In this document: in pieces, positions 19,301-26,485 of the stretch
How positions within the stretch are numbered: the first letter of the stretch is position 1
Layout: every line of letters starts with the position of its first letter
From: UBA1724 sp963621575
GTDB lineage: Bacteria; Verrucomicrobiota; Lentisphaeria; Oligosphaerales; Oligosphaeraceae
DNA length: 64,000 nucleotides
Reading direction: 5' to 3'
Assembly: GCA_963621575.1 (NCBI GenBank)
Contig: CAVFEH010000001.1
Coordinates: 62,001 to 126,000 of the forward strand
Position numbers and translations under genes: made by a program
The notes under the pieces: model-generated
The model's input: the letters and a program-made list of their open reading frames with translations, nothing else
Told to the model about the DNA's origin: nothing
Databases searched by the model: none

Positions 19301-19436
19301 GATACGTGAGCTGGTTGCACTCCAGGATTTCGCCGCCGCGGCATTCCAGGTGTCCGTCCCACTGGAAGAAGGGGTGGTAGTGTCTGCGGGAGTAGAGATA
19401 CTGATAGCCCCAGTCAATGCGGAAGTCGAGTCTCAT
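16305..19436 (-). CDS. Large orphan protein, putative glycoside hydrolase-like
   Basis: 1043 residues with no signal peptide, so probably cytoplasmic. I do not recognise a defined family. The first 300 residues are beta-rich, with repeated aromatic and charged patches like a beta-sandwich. The middle (about 430-680) has TIM-barrel-like features: GDAAGGHRYDYMAGIDFI, then long helical stretches and conserved Trp/Tyr. The region near 780-900 (LILNLGWNTMIDEDYAKLKEFVQEGGTLL, split here for reading) looks like a class I glutamine-amidotransferase-like flavodoxin fold, as in the trimerisation domain of GH42-type enzymes. A beta-sandwich C-terminus follows. Acting on carbohydrate is inference from this layout. 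It is followed in the operon direction by convergent plus-strand genes. Confidence 0.6.
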   Translation of the reverse strand: MRLDFRIDWGYQYLYSRRHYHPFFQWDGHLECRGGEILECNQLTYPVIWFGPGHCAHETPLETPEWQNHTRRRLAGIRVVAEIPDDTIDEARFRLVTASGEFYFSAHQILEDGRVVFHVGPKYLGCHVIVTRTKHLWFRPAPVQGETAWEADELPLPCHDWARMRTAWLAPGESLPLDIFVHETKSDYQDCLLHIQAMAAPAYTPGDEKQIHETYTLEVLCDGKHAATITHYFRDHDLFMQMLEDVWATFQATPGSHRLEIRNDNPLHPILFSRIKLRQRTREHLQLSLPPWALSGEPLIGRIFATHEDTAAIRWPGGGITLNVQPGWNEFPFSIAAPQTDAKVATDSTEALIPAVYATREEAIPVTVGYDMTVVPHDGNGFMDWLLDYTWRTRLGNLVVFRSFRWKDPFNHDENADTPDELLEKWGAFCREHHIVVEAANQYESGALVRGAGGAMHSAGPHEYPGAVYARDPKEPWASQDMKQASENYVKYLRIAVDKARRAVPRTAFGDAAGGHRYDYMAGIDFIRTETMVPHTQHLCSLARAAAETLGPREWGVHIAIQHCYQPYFKFHLGQYFLSLFQPWMMGASMIYEEDSLFLLFKEERQCWDDALTKGKRDMTRDFFRFVKTHPRAGKNRRAIAFWEGRYAAPFNGFICDVEQDPDYSVWGLFGNSAPEWGHRQPEKCRQLLDVLMPGASTHPFRQQYDKRRFYFSGTPYGDFDQVPAEAKAKDLHQYQLILNLGWNTMIDEDYAKLKEFVQEGGTLLTGLPQFSTHVKRDFLKDLQDLALWNNGDLTELCGVKVLSPGAEYSGQWNAAHRDFFPQPELSAAPSKSPQEDGPCRLANLELHGAEVVAWDASTDQPLVLRHRVGKGAVYLIAAWAYPGHEALQTLSASWIAALAQEHLPEEHVVDNSREVFWTRWEEPNGVRRLMLLNTDWTLEGNQKKVWIHTPAVSFPFAVTEQIPAILTVLPFATLETTPGLHLEVISLEEGKASIAIHGTDGTVIVHSRKFPDSQKSFSLSRGRKTLRKWILLDTENPEPPRN

Positions 19437-19471
19437 GGTTTTGGAGCGGGTCGTGTGTGGTTTGGTGTGTG

Positions 19472-20182
19472 CTATCGCAGGGCGTAGAGTGCCAGGGCGG
19501 CGGCCACGCTGGCGTTCAGGGAGTTGACGTGTCCGGCCTGGGGGATGGCGCAGACCTGCGTGGCGTTCATCTTGATGAATTGTCCGACGCCGGAGTCCTC
19601 GCCGCCCACCACCAGCAGGAGCTTCTCCTGCTTCGTGTCGGCGACTTCCTGGAGAGAGGACTTCCCGTCACCGTCCAGGGCGACCACGGTGTATCCCTGC
19701 TCCAGGGCGATCTTCACGTATTGGTTGCTGGAGCAGTTGACGGCCACCCGCAGGTATTCGCAGGCGCCGGCGGCGGTTTTGGCAACGGAGGGAGTCACCA
19801 GGGAGCCGCCCTTTCTGGGCAGCAGGACGTCCTTCCAGCCAAGCACTTCGCAGGTCCGCATGATGGCGCCCACATTCCGGGGGTCCTCCACATTGTCCAG
19901 GAGCACCATGCGGTTCGATCCCAGGATTTCTGCATAGGGGGTGTAGGGGAAGGGTTCGCATTCGGCCACCACGCCCTGGTTTTCCCGGGTGCCGCTGGCC
20001 TCGCCGATCTCCGCGCGGGCGCGGAAGGAGACCGCCAGGCCGCGGTAGCGCGCATCGGAGACCAATTTGCGCATGCGGGGGTTGCCTTCCGTGCCCTGGG
20101 CGACGTAGACGCCGTAGATTTTTCGGCGGCCGGAGTGGATGGCCTCGGAGACGGGGTTGATGCCGTAGAGAAATTCAGACAT
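19472..20182 (-). CDS. rlmB: 23S rRNA (guanosine 2'-O)-methyltransferase, RlmB/TrmH family
   Basis: 236 residues of the SPOUT class. The N-terminal substrate-binding domain begins YGINPVSEAIHSG, typical of RlmB. The three SPOUT motifs are NVEDPRNVGAIMRT, VVGGEDSGV and SLNASVAAALALY, the last forming the knot that binds SAM. RlmB methylates G2251 in the 23S P loop; related TrmH-family members modify other sites, so the exact target is inferred. It precedes the orphan glycosidase-like gene by 35 nt on the same strand, so the two may share a transcript. Confidence 0.92.
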   Translation of the reverse strand: MSEFLYGINPVSEAIHSGRRKIYGVYVAQGTEGNPRMRKLVSDARYRGLAVSFRARAEIGEASGTRENQGVVAECEPFPYTPYAEILGSNRMVLLDNVEDPRNVGAIMRTCEVLGWKDVLLPRKGGSLVTPSVAKTAAGACEYLRVAVNCSSNQYVKIALEQGYTVVALDGDGKSSLQEVADTKQEKLLLVVGGEDSGVGQFIKMNATQVCAIPQAGHVNSLNASVAAALALYALR

Positions 20183-20305
20183 GGTGCGTGGCAGGGAGGG
20201 GGAGGCTTGGTTGCGTGGGGAAAGGGGAGGGGCAGGACGTGGTCCCCGCGCGCCGGCGCGAAGACGCTTCCGTTTTCAAAGGGGGGGAGAAGTCTTCCCT
20301 CGGTG

Positions 20306-21334
20306 TCAGCGGATGGTGAAGGGGAAGCTCTTGTGCTGGTCGGCGGCCTGCTGGATTTGCAGTGCCGTTCGGGTGGCGCGCAATACGTATGGCGTGGTGA
20401 GCTGGCCGGGGGCGGGCTCGCCTTTGAGCTCCTGAAGGAAGTCCCGTAGATACGTGGACCCCTGGTTTTCGGGGCATTTGAGAGTGCGGGGGGTCCTGTC
20501 CTTTTCGGTGGCGATGGTGAGGCTGGCGGGGTTGGTGTTGCATTCCAGCACGCCTTTGTCGCCGTGGACCGTGATGCGCCAGTTCATGGGCTTCCCCAGG
20601 GAGCCTGCGTCGGGGGAGAGATAGGATACGTCGCTGATGACGCCCACGTCGTTGGAAAGCCGCAGCATGAACTGCGCGCAGTCATTGAACCAGGGGGTCG
20701 CGGAGGCCTTCCCGTTCCAGGCGCGGGCGCCGGTGACCTCCACCACGGAACCGCCGGTGAGCCACTGGACGGTCTCGATGGCGTGGACGCCGATGTCGTT
20801 GATGGTGCCGCCGTGTTTTCCGGGCTCAAAATACCATCCGGGGCGGCTTTTGGCCATGAGGGGGTGTTGTCCGGTGATGCTGACGGTGCGGACCTGTCCG
20901 ATGGCGCCGTCCTGGATCTTCTTGTGGAGCTGCCGCACGGGGCCCAGCCAGCGCAGGCCGAACATGCATCCCACCTTCAGGTGGTTTTTCTGGGAGAGCT
21001 CCTGGATCTTGTCGCACTCGGCCAGGGTGGTGCACAGCGGTTTGTCGGCCAGCAGATGCCGTCCGGCGCGGAGGGTCTGGATGCCCAGGGCCCCCCGTCG
21101 TCCATAGTAGTCTCCGATGCCGATGATGTCGCAGGGCGTGGAGGCCAGCATGGCGTCCATGGAGGAGTGTGTGATCGTGAGTTTTCCGCTCTTTTGCCAG
21201 GCCAGCCGGGTCTTGGTGTTCTCCTCGCAAATGGCGACCACCTGGATTTCCTTGGGCATTTGCAGGGCCTCCTGGAGCAGGGCGAAGATATGCTGGTGTC
21301 GGATGCCGACGATCGCGAGTTTCAGAGGAGGCAT
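20306..21334 (-). CDS. Gfo/Idh/MocA family oxidoreductase
   Basis: 342 residues. The N-terminal Rossmann strand KLAIVGIRHQHI lacks the classic GxGxxG (it reads GIRHQH), and the catalytic EKP is DKP. This pattern occurs in divergent Gfo/Idh/MocA members. The HGGTINDIGVHAIETVQWL block is the family metal/substrate region with the usual Gly-Gly, Asp and His. The sugar or polyol substrate is unknown. A strong promoter candidate lies about 255 nt upstream (21590-21617). Frame extension upstream to 21598 is not supported. The start lacks a Shine-Dalgarno and has a CT-rich leader. Confidence 0.82.
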   Translation of the reverse strand: MPPLKLAIVGIRHQHIFALLQEALQMPKEIQVVAICEENTKTRLAWQKSGKLTITHSSMDAMLASTPCDIIGIGDYYGRRGALGIQTLRAGRHLLADKPLCTTLAECDKIQELSQKNHLKVGCMFGLRWLGPVRQLHKKIQDGAIGQVRTVSITGQHPLMAKSRPGWYFEPGKHGGTINDIGVHAIETVQWLTGGSVVEVTGARAWNGKASATPWFNDCAQFMLRLSNDVGVISDVSYLSPDAGSLGKPMNWRITVHGDKGVLECNTNPASLTIATEKDRTPRTLKCPENQGSTYLRDFLQELKGEPAPGQLTTPYVLRATRTALQIQQAADQHKSFPFTIR

Positions 21335-21665
21335 GTCCGGTGGCGGGTGGAGGAGGAGGAAAGTGTATCCGGGACGTGTGTCTGCGTGGTCCCGTGGGGC
21401 CCCCGTTGCCGGGGGCCGCGGGGGAGGGGTGGCGTGGCGCGGGCCATGCGTCCGGAAAAGGGGGGGGCGTCTGGTCGCCGGGGAAATAGGCAGAATAGAC
21501 AAAAGGCGACCGTGGGGGTTCCCGGGGATGCACCGGGAGGAAGGGGAAAAATGGGAGCAATCTCCTTTCAATCTCTTATGTCTATAAGGAAAATACACCG
21601 TTTTCTGCTTTTGTCAAGCACAGGAAGAACCACGCCTCACTCCGCGCGGAATGTTAGATTAAACC
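21335..21665. other. 331-bp divergent intergenic region
   Basis: It separates the minus-strand oxidoreductase from rodA. The right half is AT-rich and carries a good minus-strand promoter plus a CTTAT/ATAAG inverted repeat at about 21575-21588. No plus-strand promoter was evident. Confidence 0.5.
21590..21617 (-). promoter_or_regulatory. Sigma-70-type promoter for the minus-strand oxidoreductase
   Basis: On the minus strand a perfect TTGACA (plus 21612-21617) is followed after 16 bp by TATTTT (plus 21590-21595). It implies a leader of about 250 nt. Confidence 0.6.
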
Positions 21666-23078
21666 ATGGCGCAAGCCCGCGCTTCTTTCCTTGCAAGGGC
21701 AAGGTTGAATGGAGTGGGGACAGCCCCCGGCCAGGTGTCCCCGTCTGCGGCGGCACCACACCGGCCACGCGCATTGCACTTTTTCCCGTCCGTGTCTTTC
21801 CCCTCCTTCCAGAACATTGATTCCGTGTCAGGCCGCCAGTGGCTGCGGGCGGACTTTTTGGCGTTGGGGGTGGAGGCGCTGCTGCTGTTGGTGGGTGTGG
21901 CGTTCATTTACAGTGCGGGTGCCGAGGTCGGGGGGGATTTGGCGGGCAAGTGGCATCGGCAGGCCGCCTGGATCGTTCTGGGGGGCTGTCTCTATGTGGT
22001 CACCGCGGTTACGGATTATCATTTCCTTTGCCGGAAGAGCCATTGGTTCTATTTGCTGGGGCTCCTTCTCTTGTTGTCGGTGCTGGTCTTTGGACGGACA
22101 TTGAACAACACCCGTGGATGGCTGCGAGTGCCGGGGGTGGGCTATCTGCAGCCGGTGGAGTTGGCGAAGCCCCTGACGTTGCTGTTCCTGGCGTGGCTGG
22201 CGACCCGTCCCGCCCTGCGCAACAGCCGTTGGGGCGAATGGCTTCCACCACTGGCGCTCTTCGTGGTCACGGCAGTGCCCGTCTTCCTCATTTGCCTGCA
22301 GCCGGACATGGGCACGGCGCTGGTCTTCCTGCCCGTGACCCTGGCATTGTCCTTCCTGACGGGATTGCGAAAACGCTGGTTCCTGATGGGTGGGCTGCTG
22401 GTTGTCTTTGCTCTGCCGCTCGCCTTCGCCCACTTGAGCCACTACCAGCAGGAGCGGGTGAAGGTCTTTTTGGCGGCGCCCTCCCGGAGCCTCTGCCGCG
22501 CTGCGTCCCTGGCGCTGCCCCAGTCGGCGGGCGATCGTCTCCAGGCGAAGGTGGAGGAGTTCCTCTCCACGGAGGACGGCAAGAAGCCGCGGGATGACTG
22601 GAATGCGGTGCAGAGCATGCTGGCGGTGGGCTCGGGTGGCATGTTTGGCAAGGGCTACCTGAAGGGCACCCAGCATGTGCTGGGATACCTCCCCAAGACC
22701 ATCGCCCCCACGGATTTCATCTTCTCCGTCATCGCGGAGGAGACCGGCTTCCTGGGTGGCGGCGCGCTGATCATCCTCTTTGCGGTGCTCTTCCTGTGCT
22801 TTTTCCGCACCGCAATCACCGCGCGGGATCGTCTTGGCTGCGCTCTGGCCACCGGCGTGGCGGTCTTCTTCGCCACCCACGTGATCATCAATCTCTCCAT
22901 GACCATGGGCGCCGCCCCCATCGTGGGAATCCCGTTGCCCTTTGTGAGCTACGGCGGCTCTTTCATGCTGGGCACCATGATGCTGGCCGGCATTGCCCAG
23001 AGCGTGCAGATCCACGGCGAGCCCACGGCGGAGGAACGCATGCGCATGGTTCTGGAGGATTCCTCCGAGGAGGAGTAG
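21666..23078 (+). CDS. rodA: Rod shape-determining protein RodA (SEDS glycosyltransferase)
   Basis: A polytopic SEDS peptidoglycan polymerase. Family blocks include RGWLRVPGVGYLQPVELAK, LQPDMGTALVFLP, the QSMLAVGSGGMFGKGY segment, YLPKTIAPTDFIFSVIAEE and PLPFVSYGGS. The DFIF...EE and QS.(A)GSGG patterns favour RodA over FtsW. The extracellular loop near residues 265-310 is longer and more charged than usual. The start is uncertain: the first ATG is used here, but a GTG at 21825 nearer the first membrane helix is an alternative that would remove 53 residues. lepB starts 2 nt after its stop, so the two are translationally coupled. Confidence 0.9.
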   Translation: MAQARASFLARARLNGVGTAPGQVSPSAAAPHRPRALHFFPSVSFPSFQNIDSVSGRQWLRADFLALGVEALLLLVGVAFIYSAGAEVGGDLAGKWHRQAAWIVLGGCLYVVTAVTDYHFLCRKSHWFYLLGLLLLLSVLVFGRTLNNTRGWLRVPGVGYLQPVELAKPLTLLFLAWLATRPALRNSRWGEWLPPLALFVVTAVPVFLICLQPDMGTALVFLPVTLALSFLTGLRKRWFLMGGLLVVFALPLAFAHLSHYQQERVKVFLAAPSRSLCRAASLALPQSAGDRLQAKVEEFLSTEDGKKPRDDWNAVQSMLAVGSGGMFGKGYLKGTQHVLGYLPKTIAPTDFIFSVIAEETGFLGGGALIILFAVLFLCFFRTAITARDRLGCALATGVAVFFATHVIINLSMTMGAAPIVGIPLPFVSYGGSFMLGTMMLAGIAQSVQIHGEPTAEERMRMVLEDSSEEE

Positions 23079-23080
23079 GA

Positions 23081-23620
23081 ATGGATCTTCGGCACTTGCT
23101 TCACGGGGACGACGAGCCAGACCAGCGGAGCCCGCTGGCGCGCTTTTTCGCGCCCAGGCTCGACCGCGCGTTCTGGATTCGCCTGGCGCTCCTGGCGCTG
23201 GCAACCTTTCTGGTGGTCCGCTTCGTGGCGACGCCCGCTTTTACCAACGGCGCCAGCATGGTGCCCACTTACGCGGAACGGGAGTTCCTCCTGATCTGGC
23301 ACCCCGTCTACTGGTTCCGGAAGCCCCGCGTGGGCGACGTGGCCGCGGTGCGCTACCACGGTCAGAAGGTCATGTATTTCAAGCGGGTGGTGGCCCTGGA
23401 GGGACAGACCGTGGAGTTCCGTGACGGGCGCCTCTTTGTGGACGGCCAGGAGGCCACCCAATACTGGAACCGTCTCACTCCCTGTCACTGGAATCTCCCG
23501 CCACGGGTCGTGCCTCCAGGACACGTCTATCTGGTGGGGGACAACCGCGCCATGCCCATGGAGGAGCACCTCTTCGGGCACGCGGACCGCAGGCGGCTGG
23601 TGGGAATGCCCCTCTGGTGA
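23081..23620 (+). CDS. lepB: Signal peptidase I
   Basis: 179 residues with one transmembrane helix (about 32-50) and the S26 serine protease motifs. The catalytic serine is S59 in NGASMVP, and the catalytic lysine is K101 in MYFKRVVALEG. Box E is GDNRAMPMEEHLFG; the usual SxDSR is replaced by MPMEEH, a modest divergence. It cleaves signal peptides from exported proteins. Its start lies 2 nt after the rodA stop with GGAGGAGTAGGA overlapping the rodA end as ribosome binding site, so this is an operon. The upstream in-frame extension lies inside rodA and is rejected. Confidence 0.9.
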   Translation: MDLRHLLHGDDEPDQRSPLARFFAPRLDRAFWIRLALLALATFLVVRFVATPAFTNGASMVPTYAEREFLLIWHPVYWFRKPRVGDVAAVRYHGQKVMYFKRVVALEGQTVEFRDGRLFVDGQEATQYWNRLTPCHWNLPPRVVPPGHVYLVGDNRAMPMEEHLFGHADRRRLVGMPLW

Positions 23621-23668
23621 ACGGAACCCCCCGGGCGCAGGACGCCCTTTCCAAGGAATTTGCTTTTC

Positions 23669-24064
23669 ATGGTGGAACGCAGGGAAATCACTCCCAAATA
23701 CTGGACCTACGACCTGGGCGGCGGATGGTGCGCCATGGCGGGGAAGACCGACGTGGACAATGACCTGGTGAGTTTCCGGGTGGCCAGGCAGACAGACCAT
23801 TGGTTCCACTTGAGCGGCGCCCCGGGGAGCCACGTGCTGCTGCGCGGGCCGGAGGGCGAGGAACCCTCCCGCGCGCTCCTGGAGGCCGCCGCCTCCATCG
23901 CCGCCTACCATAGCAAGGCCCGGCAGGCGGGCAGGGTCCCCGTGGACTGCTGTCTGGCCAAGGATGTCTCCAAGCCCCGCCATGTGCCCGCGGGCACCGT
24001 GGAAATCGTCCACGCCAAGACCTTGAAGGTGCGTCCAGGCCTCCCGCCTGGATACACGGTCTGA
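23669..24064 (+). CDS. Standalone NFACT-R (DUF814) RNA-binding domain protein
   Basis: 131 residues corresponding only to the NFACT-R domain of RqcH/FbpA-type proteins. It has HLSGAPGSHVLLRG, then AASIAAYHSKARQ, then VDCCLAKDVSKPRHVPAGTV. In full-length family members this domain contacts tRNA or rRNA in ribosome quality control. The NFACT-N and coiled-coil parts are absent, so a stand-alone RNA-binding role is inference. It lies between lepB and a HemW-like gene in a four-gene operon with short gaps (48 and 19 nt). The ATG is preferred over an in-frame TTG 9 nt upstream because AAGGA is well spaced only for the ATG. Confidence 0.8.
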   Translation: MVERREITPKYWTYDLGGGWCAMAGKTDVDNDLVSFRVARQTDHWFHLSGAPGSHVLLRGPEGEEPSRALLEAAASIAAYHSKARQAGRVPVDCCLAKDVSKPRHVPAGTVEIVHAKTLKVRPGLPPGYTV

Positions 24065-24083
24065 GCCCCGGGAGCCGCGTTCC

Positions 24084-25208
24084 ATGAAACAGCCCTACCG
24101 CTCGCTCTATATCCATGTGCCTTTTTGCCAGGGGGGGAAGTGCGACTACTGCGCATTCGAATCCCAGGGGAATTCCACGAAAGCGGAGCGGGAGGCCTAT
24201 TTGTCCCATTTGGAGGGAGAATTCCGGCGCCAAGAGGGGGCGTGCGAGCCCCTGCGTTCCATTTTCATCGGCGGCGGGACCCCCTCCGCCCTCTCCCCGG
24301 GGGAACTCTTGCGGCTCCTGGCATTGGTCCGGAAACACTTCCGGCTTCTGCCCGATTGTGAATGGAGTTGCGAGGCGAATCCCGATTCCCTGGATTCCGA
24401 AAAACTCGCCGCGCTGCTCAGCGGCGGCGTAAATCGCCTGAGCCTGGGCGTGCAGGCCTTCGCCCCCGCGCTTCGCGCCGCCATCGGACGCAGGGGCAGT
24501 CTGGAACGCCTCCCGTCCCTGGTCGCCGAGGCGCGCGCAGGCGGGTGCGCCTCTCTGAATTTCGACCTGATCTACTGCATCCCCGGCGAGACCGCCTCCC
24601 AGTGGGAGGAGGAACTGGCCCGCGCGTTGTCATTCTCGCCCGACCATCTCTCTTGCTATGGCCTCATGGTGCAGGAGGGCACCGCCCTGGCGAAACGTCT
24701 GGCGGGCCGCTACCAGGAGGACGAGGGGCTTTTTCTGGAATGCTGGGAGAGGAATGACCGGATTCTGGGGAAGGCCGGCCTGGTGCGCTACGAGATCGCC
24801 AACTTCGCCCGCGAAGGGCGGGTGTGCCGCCACAACCGGGAGGTCTGGCACGGACAGACTTACCTGGGCTGCGGGCCCGCTGCAGTCTCCTTTGATGGCG
24901 CCGATCGCCGCGCGAATCCCCCGCGTTTGGCCGATTGGCTCCGGGATGCGCCGCCGCAGGTGGATTCCCTTCCCGAGGCCGCCCGTCGCCGGGAGGTGCT
25001 GGCCTTCGGGATGCGGACTGTGGAAGGCTGGAGTGCCGCGGAACTTCTGGCGGCCACTGGACTCTCATTGGAAGACGACGTGCTGACTCTGCCCGAATGC
25101 CGCGCCCTGCTGCAGGAGGAACTCCTCGTCTGGAAGGACGGGCGGCTGGCCCCCACGCCAAAGGGACTTCTGTTGGATGACCGCGTCGTCGGGGATCTCC
25201 TGGCCTGA
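24084..25208 (+). CDS. HemW/coproporphyrinogen dehydrogenase-like radical SAM protein
   Basis: 374 residues of the HemW/HemN-like radical SAM family. YIHVPFC opens the cluster loop, FIGGGTPSAL is the glycine-rich SAM motif, and SLGVQAF and FDLIYCIPGET are conserved strands. The C-terminal HemN_C-like region is present. HemW is thought to be a heme chaperone. The cysteine motif is unusual: CQGGKCDYC is CX4CX2C, whereas the family has CX3CX2C. The extra residue falls in a run of seven Gs, which is compatible with a 3-nt slippage insertion. Whether a 4Fe-4S cluster still assembles is open. It is the last gene of the rodA-lepB operon. Confidence 0.85.
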   Translation: MKQPYRSLYIHVPFCQGGKCDYCAFESQGNSTKAEREAYLSHLEGEFRRQEGACEPLRSIFIGGGTPSALSPGELLRLLALVRKHFRLLPDCEWSCEANPDSLDSEKLAALLSGGVNRLSLGVQAFAPALRAAIGRRGSLERLPSLVAEARAGGCASLNFDLIYCIPGETASQWEEELARALSFSPDHLSCYGLMVQEGTALAKRLAGRYQEDEGLFLECWERNDRILGKAGLVRYEIANFAREGRVCRHNREVWHGQTYLGCGPAAVSFDGADRRANPPRLADWLRDAPPQVDSLPEAARRREVLAFGMRTVEGWSAAELLAATGLSLEDDVLTLPECRALLQEELLVWKDGRLAPTPKGLLLDDRVVGDLLA

Positions 25209-25227
25209 TTCATCCCTCCGCCCCCAC

Positions 25228-25257
25228 TTGGAAAAAGCCACCCCGGAACACTATAGT
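25228..25257 (+). promoter_or_regulatory. Candidate sigma-70 promoter for the secreted protein gene
   Basis: TTGGAA (25228-25233), an 18-bp spacer and TATAGT (25252-25257), about 75 nt before the ATG at 25333. Confidence 0.55.
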
Positions 25258-25332
25258 ATCCCGCGTTCTGACTCTCCTTTTGAACTCGGACCCCGCCTCG
25301 CGCGCGAGCCAAAAACATACTTCTCCCACACT

Positions 25333-26289
25333 ATGAAGACATTTTCCCTCCTGACTGCGGTCGTCCTGACGATGGCCCTCGGATTCCCCCTGCAGGCGGC
25401 CCCAAGGAAGTCCCGCTACGATGCCGCCTGGAACGAGCGGCGCATCCAGGAGATCACCAAGGAGGTCCTCCAGCAGGTTGAAAACCAGCAGGCGGAGTAC
25501 CGCAAGCAGTACGAGGAGCGGGGAAAGAGCCAGACGGGCAGCGGCTATGGCTACTATGGCCCTGGCATGACTCCTCCGCAGCAGAAGGAAGAGGCCCTCC
25601 CCGAGTTCAAGCTTGACCGCGACAGGATCCGCGCCGCGGTGCTCAGCCGCTTCGGCGGCAGGGAGTCCGATTCCATCAGCATCAACCGCAACATGCCCGC
25701 CAAGGTGGATGTGCGCTCCCGCACCGACCTCTGGGAGGAGGCGCGCGCGGAGATCGATGCCAACCCCGAGTATTTTGTGGATCGGGAGGCCATCGTGCAG
25801 CAGGAGATCAAGGACGCCATCGAGAAGTATCCCCTCTACAAGGAAGGCGAGACAGTCGAGATCCGCTTCGCCCATGGCAACGAGCCCCGCCGCACGTACC
25901 GCGGCACTTTCCGCACCGGTGCAGGCGCCTACAAGATCTGGATCGGACGCGACATGCTGAATCTGGACGACCTCCCCGACCTGCTGCGCCCCCGCTTTGA
26001 CGCAAAGCTCAACCAGGAAGCCCGCCAGAAGGAAGTGGACAAGCACATCCTCATCCAGAAAGCCGAGTTGAAGCGCGAGGAGGCCATTGCCGCCCTGACC
26101 AAGGAGAAGCAGAAGAAGCAGTTCGAGCGGAATCTGCCTCGTGGCTGGGTCTATGTGAACGAGTGCTGGAAGATGCCCTCCGAGATGGTGGATGAGATCC
26201 TGGAGTATCGCAAGCTGGATCTTAAGCTGCGCAATACCCCCCGCGCGCCCTCTACCAACTTCAACGTCATCCCTGGACGTTCCAACTAG
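25333..26289 (+). CDS. Secreted protein of unknown function
   Basis: 318 residues with a clear Sec signal peptide (MKTFSLLTAVVLTMALGFPLQA, cleavage likely after A22). The mature part is highly charged and mostly helical: a segment rich in Glu/Gln/Arg (residues 30-75), a GYGYYGPG turn, then a small beta-rich region around 165-205 (EGETVEIRFAHG, YRGTFRTGAGAYKIWIG). The latter could be an SH3-like fold. A helical tail follows with Lys/Glu repeats (AELKREEAIAALTKEKQKKQ). No family was recognised. It has its own promoter candidate and stands between hemW-like and dnaE. The start is fixed by the signal peptide. Confidence 0.75.
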   Translation: MKTFSLLTAVVLTMALGFPLQAAPRKSRYDAAWNERRIQEITKEVLQQVENQQAEYRKQYEERGKSQTGSGYGYYGPGMTPPQQKEEALPEFKLDRDRIRAAVLSRFGGRESDSISINRNMPAKVDVRSRTDLWEEARAEIDANPEYFVDREAIVQQEIKDAIEKYPLYKEGETVEIRFAHGNEPRRTYRGTFRTGAGAYKIWIGRDMLNLDDLPDLLRPRFDAKLNQEARQKEVDKHILIQKAELKREEAIAALTKEKQKKQFERNLPRGWVYVNECWKMPSEMVDEILEYRKLDLKLRNTPRAPSTNFNVIPGRSN

Positions 26290-26485
26290 CACGGCGCGCG
26301 AAGGCGTCCTGCCGTCGCGGACGGGAAGGGGGGGGGCTGAAGTCCCCCGTGTGGCGGGAATCCCTGCGATCCCCCGTTTCGTATCAGGCCCGGAAGGCCC
26401 AGCTGCTACGCTCTGGCCGTCCGGGCTTTCTCGTCCCAGGGCGAACCGCCCGGCACCTCTTCTCCCAAATATTCCCCTCTCCCCC

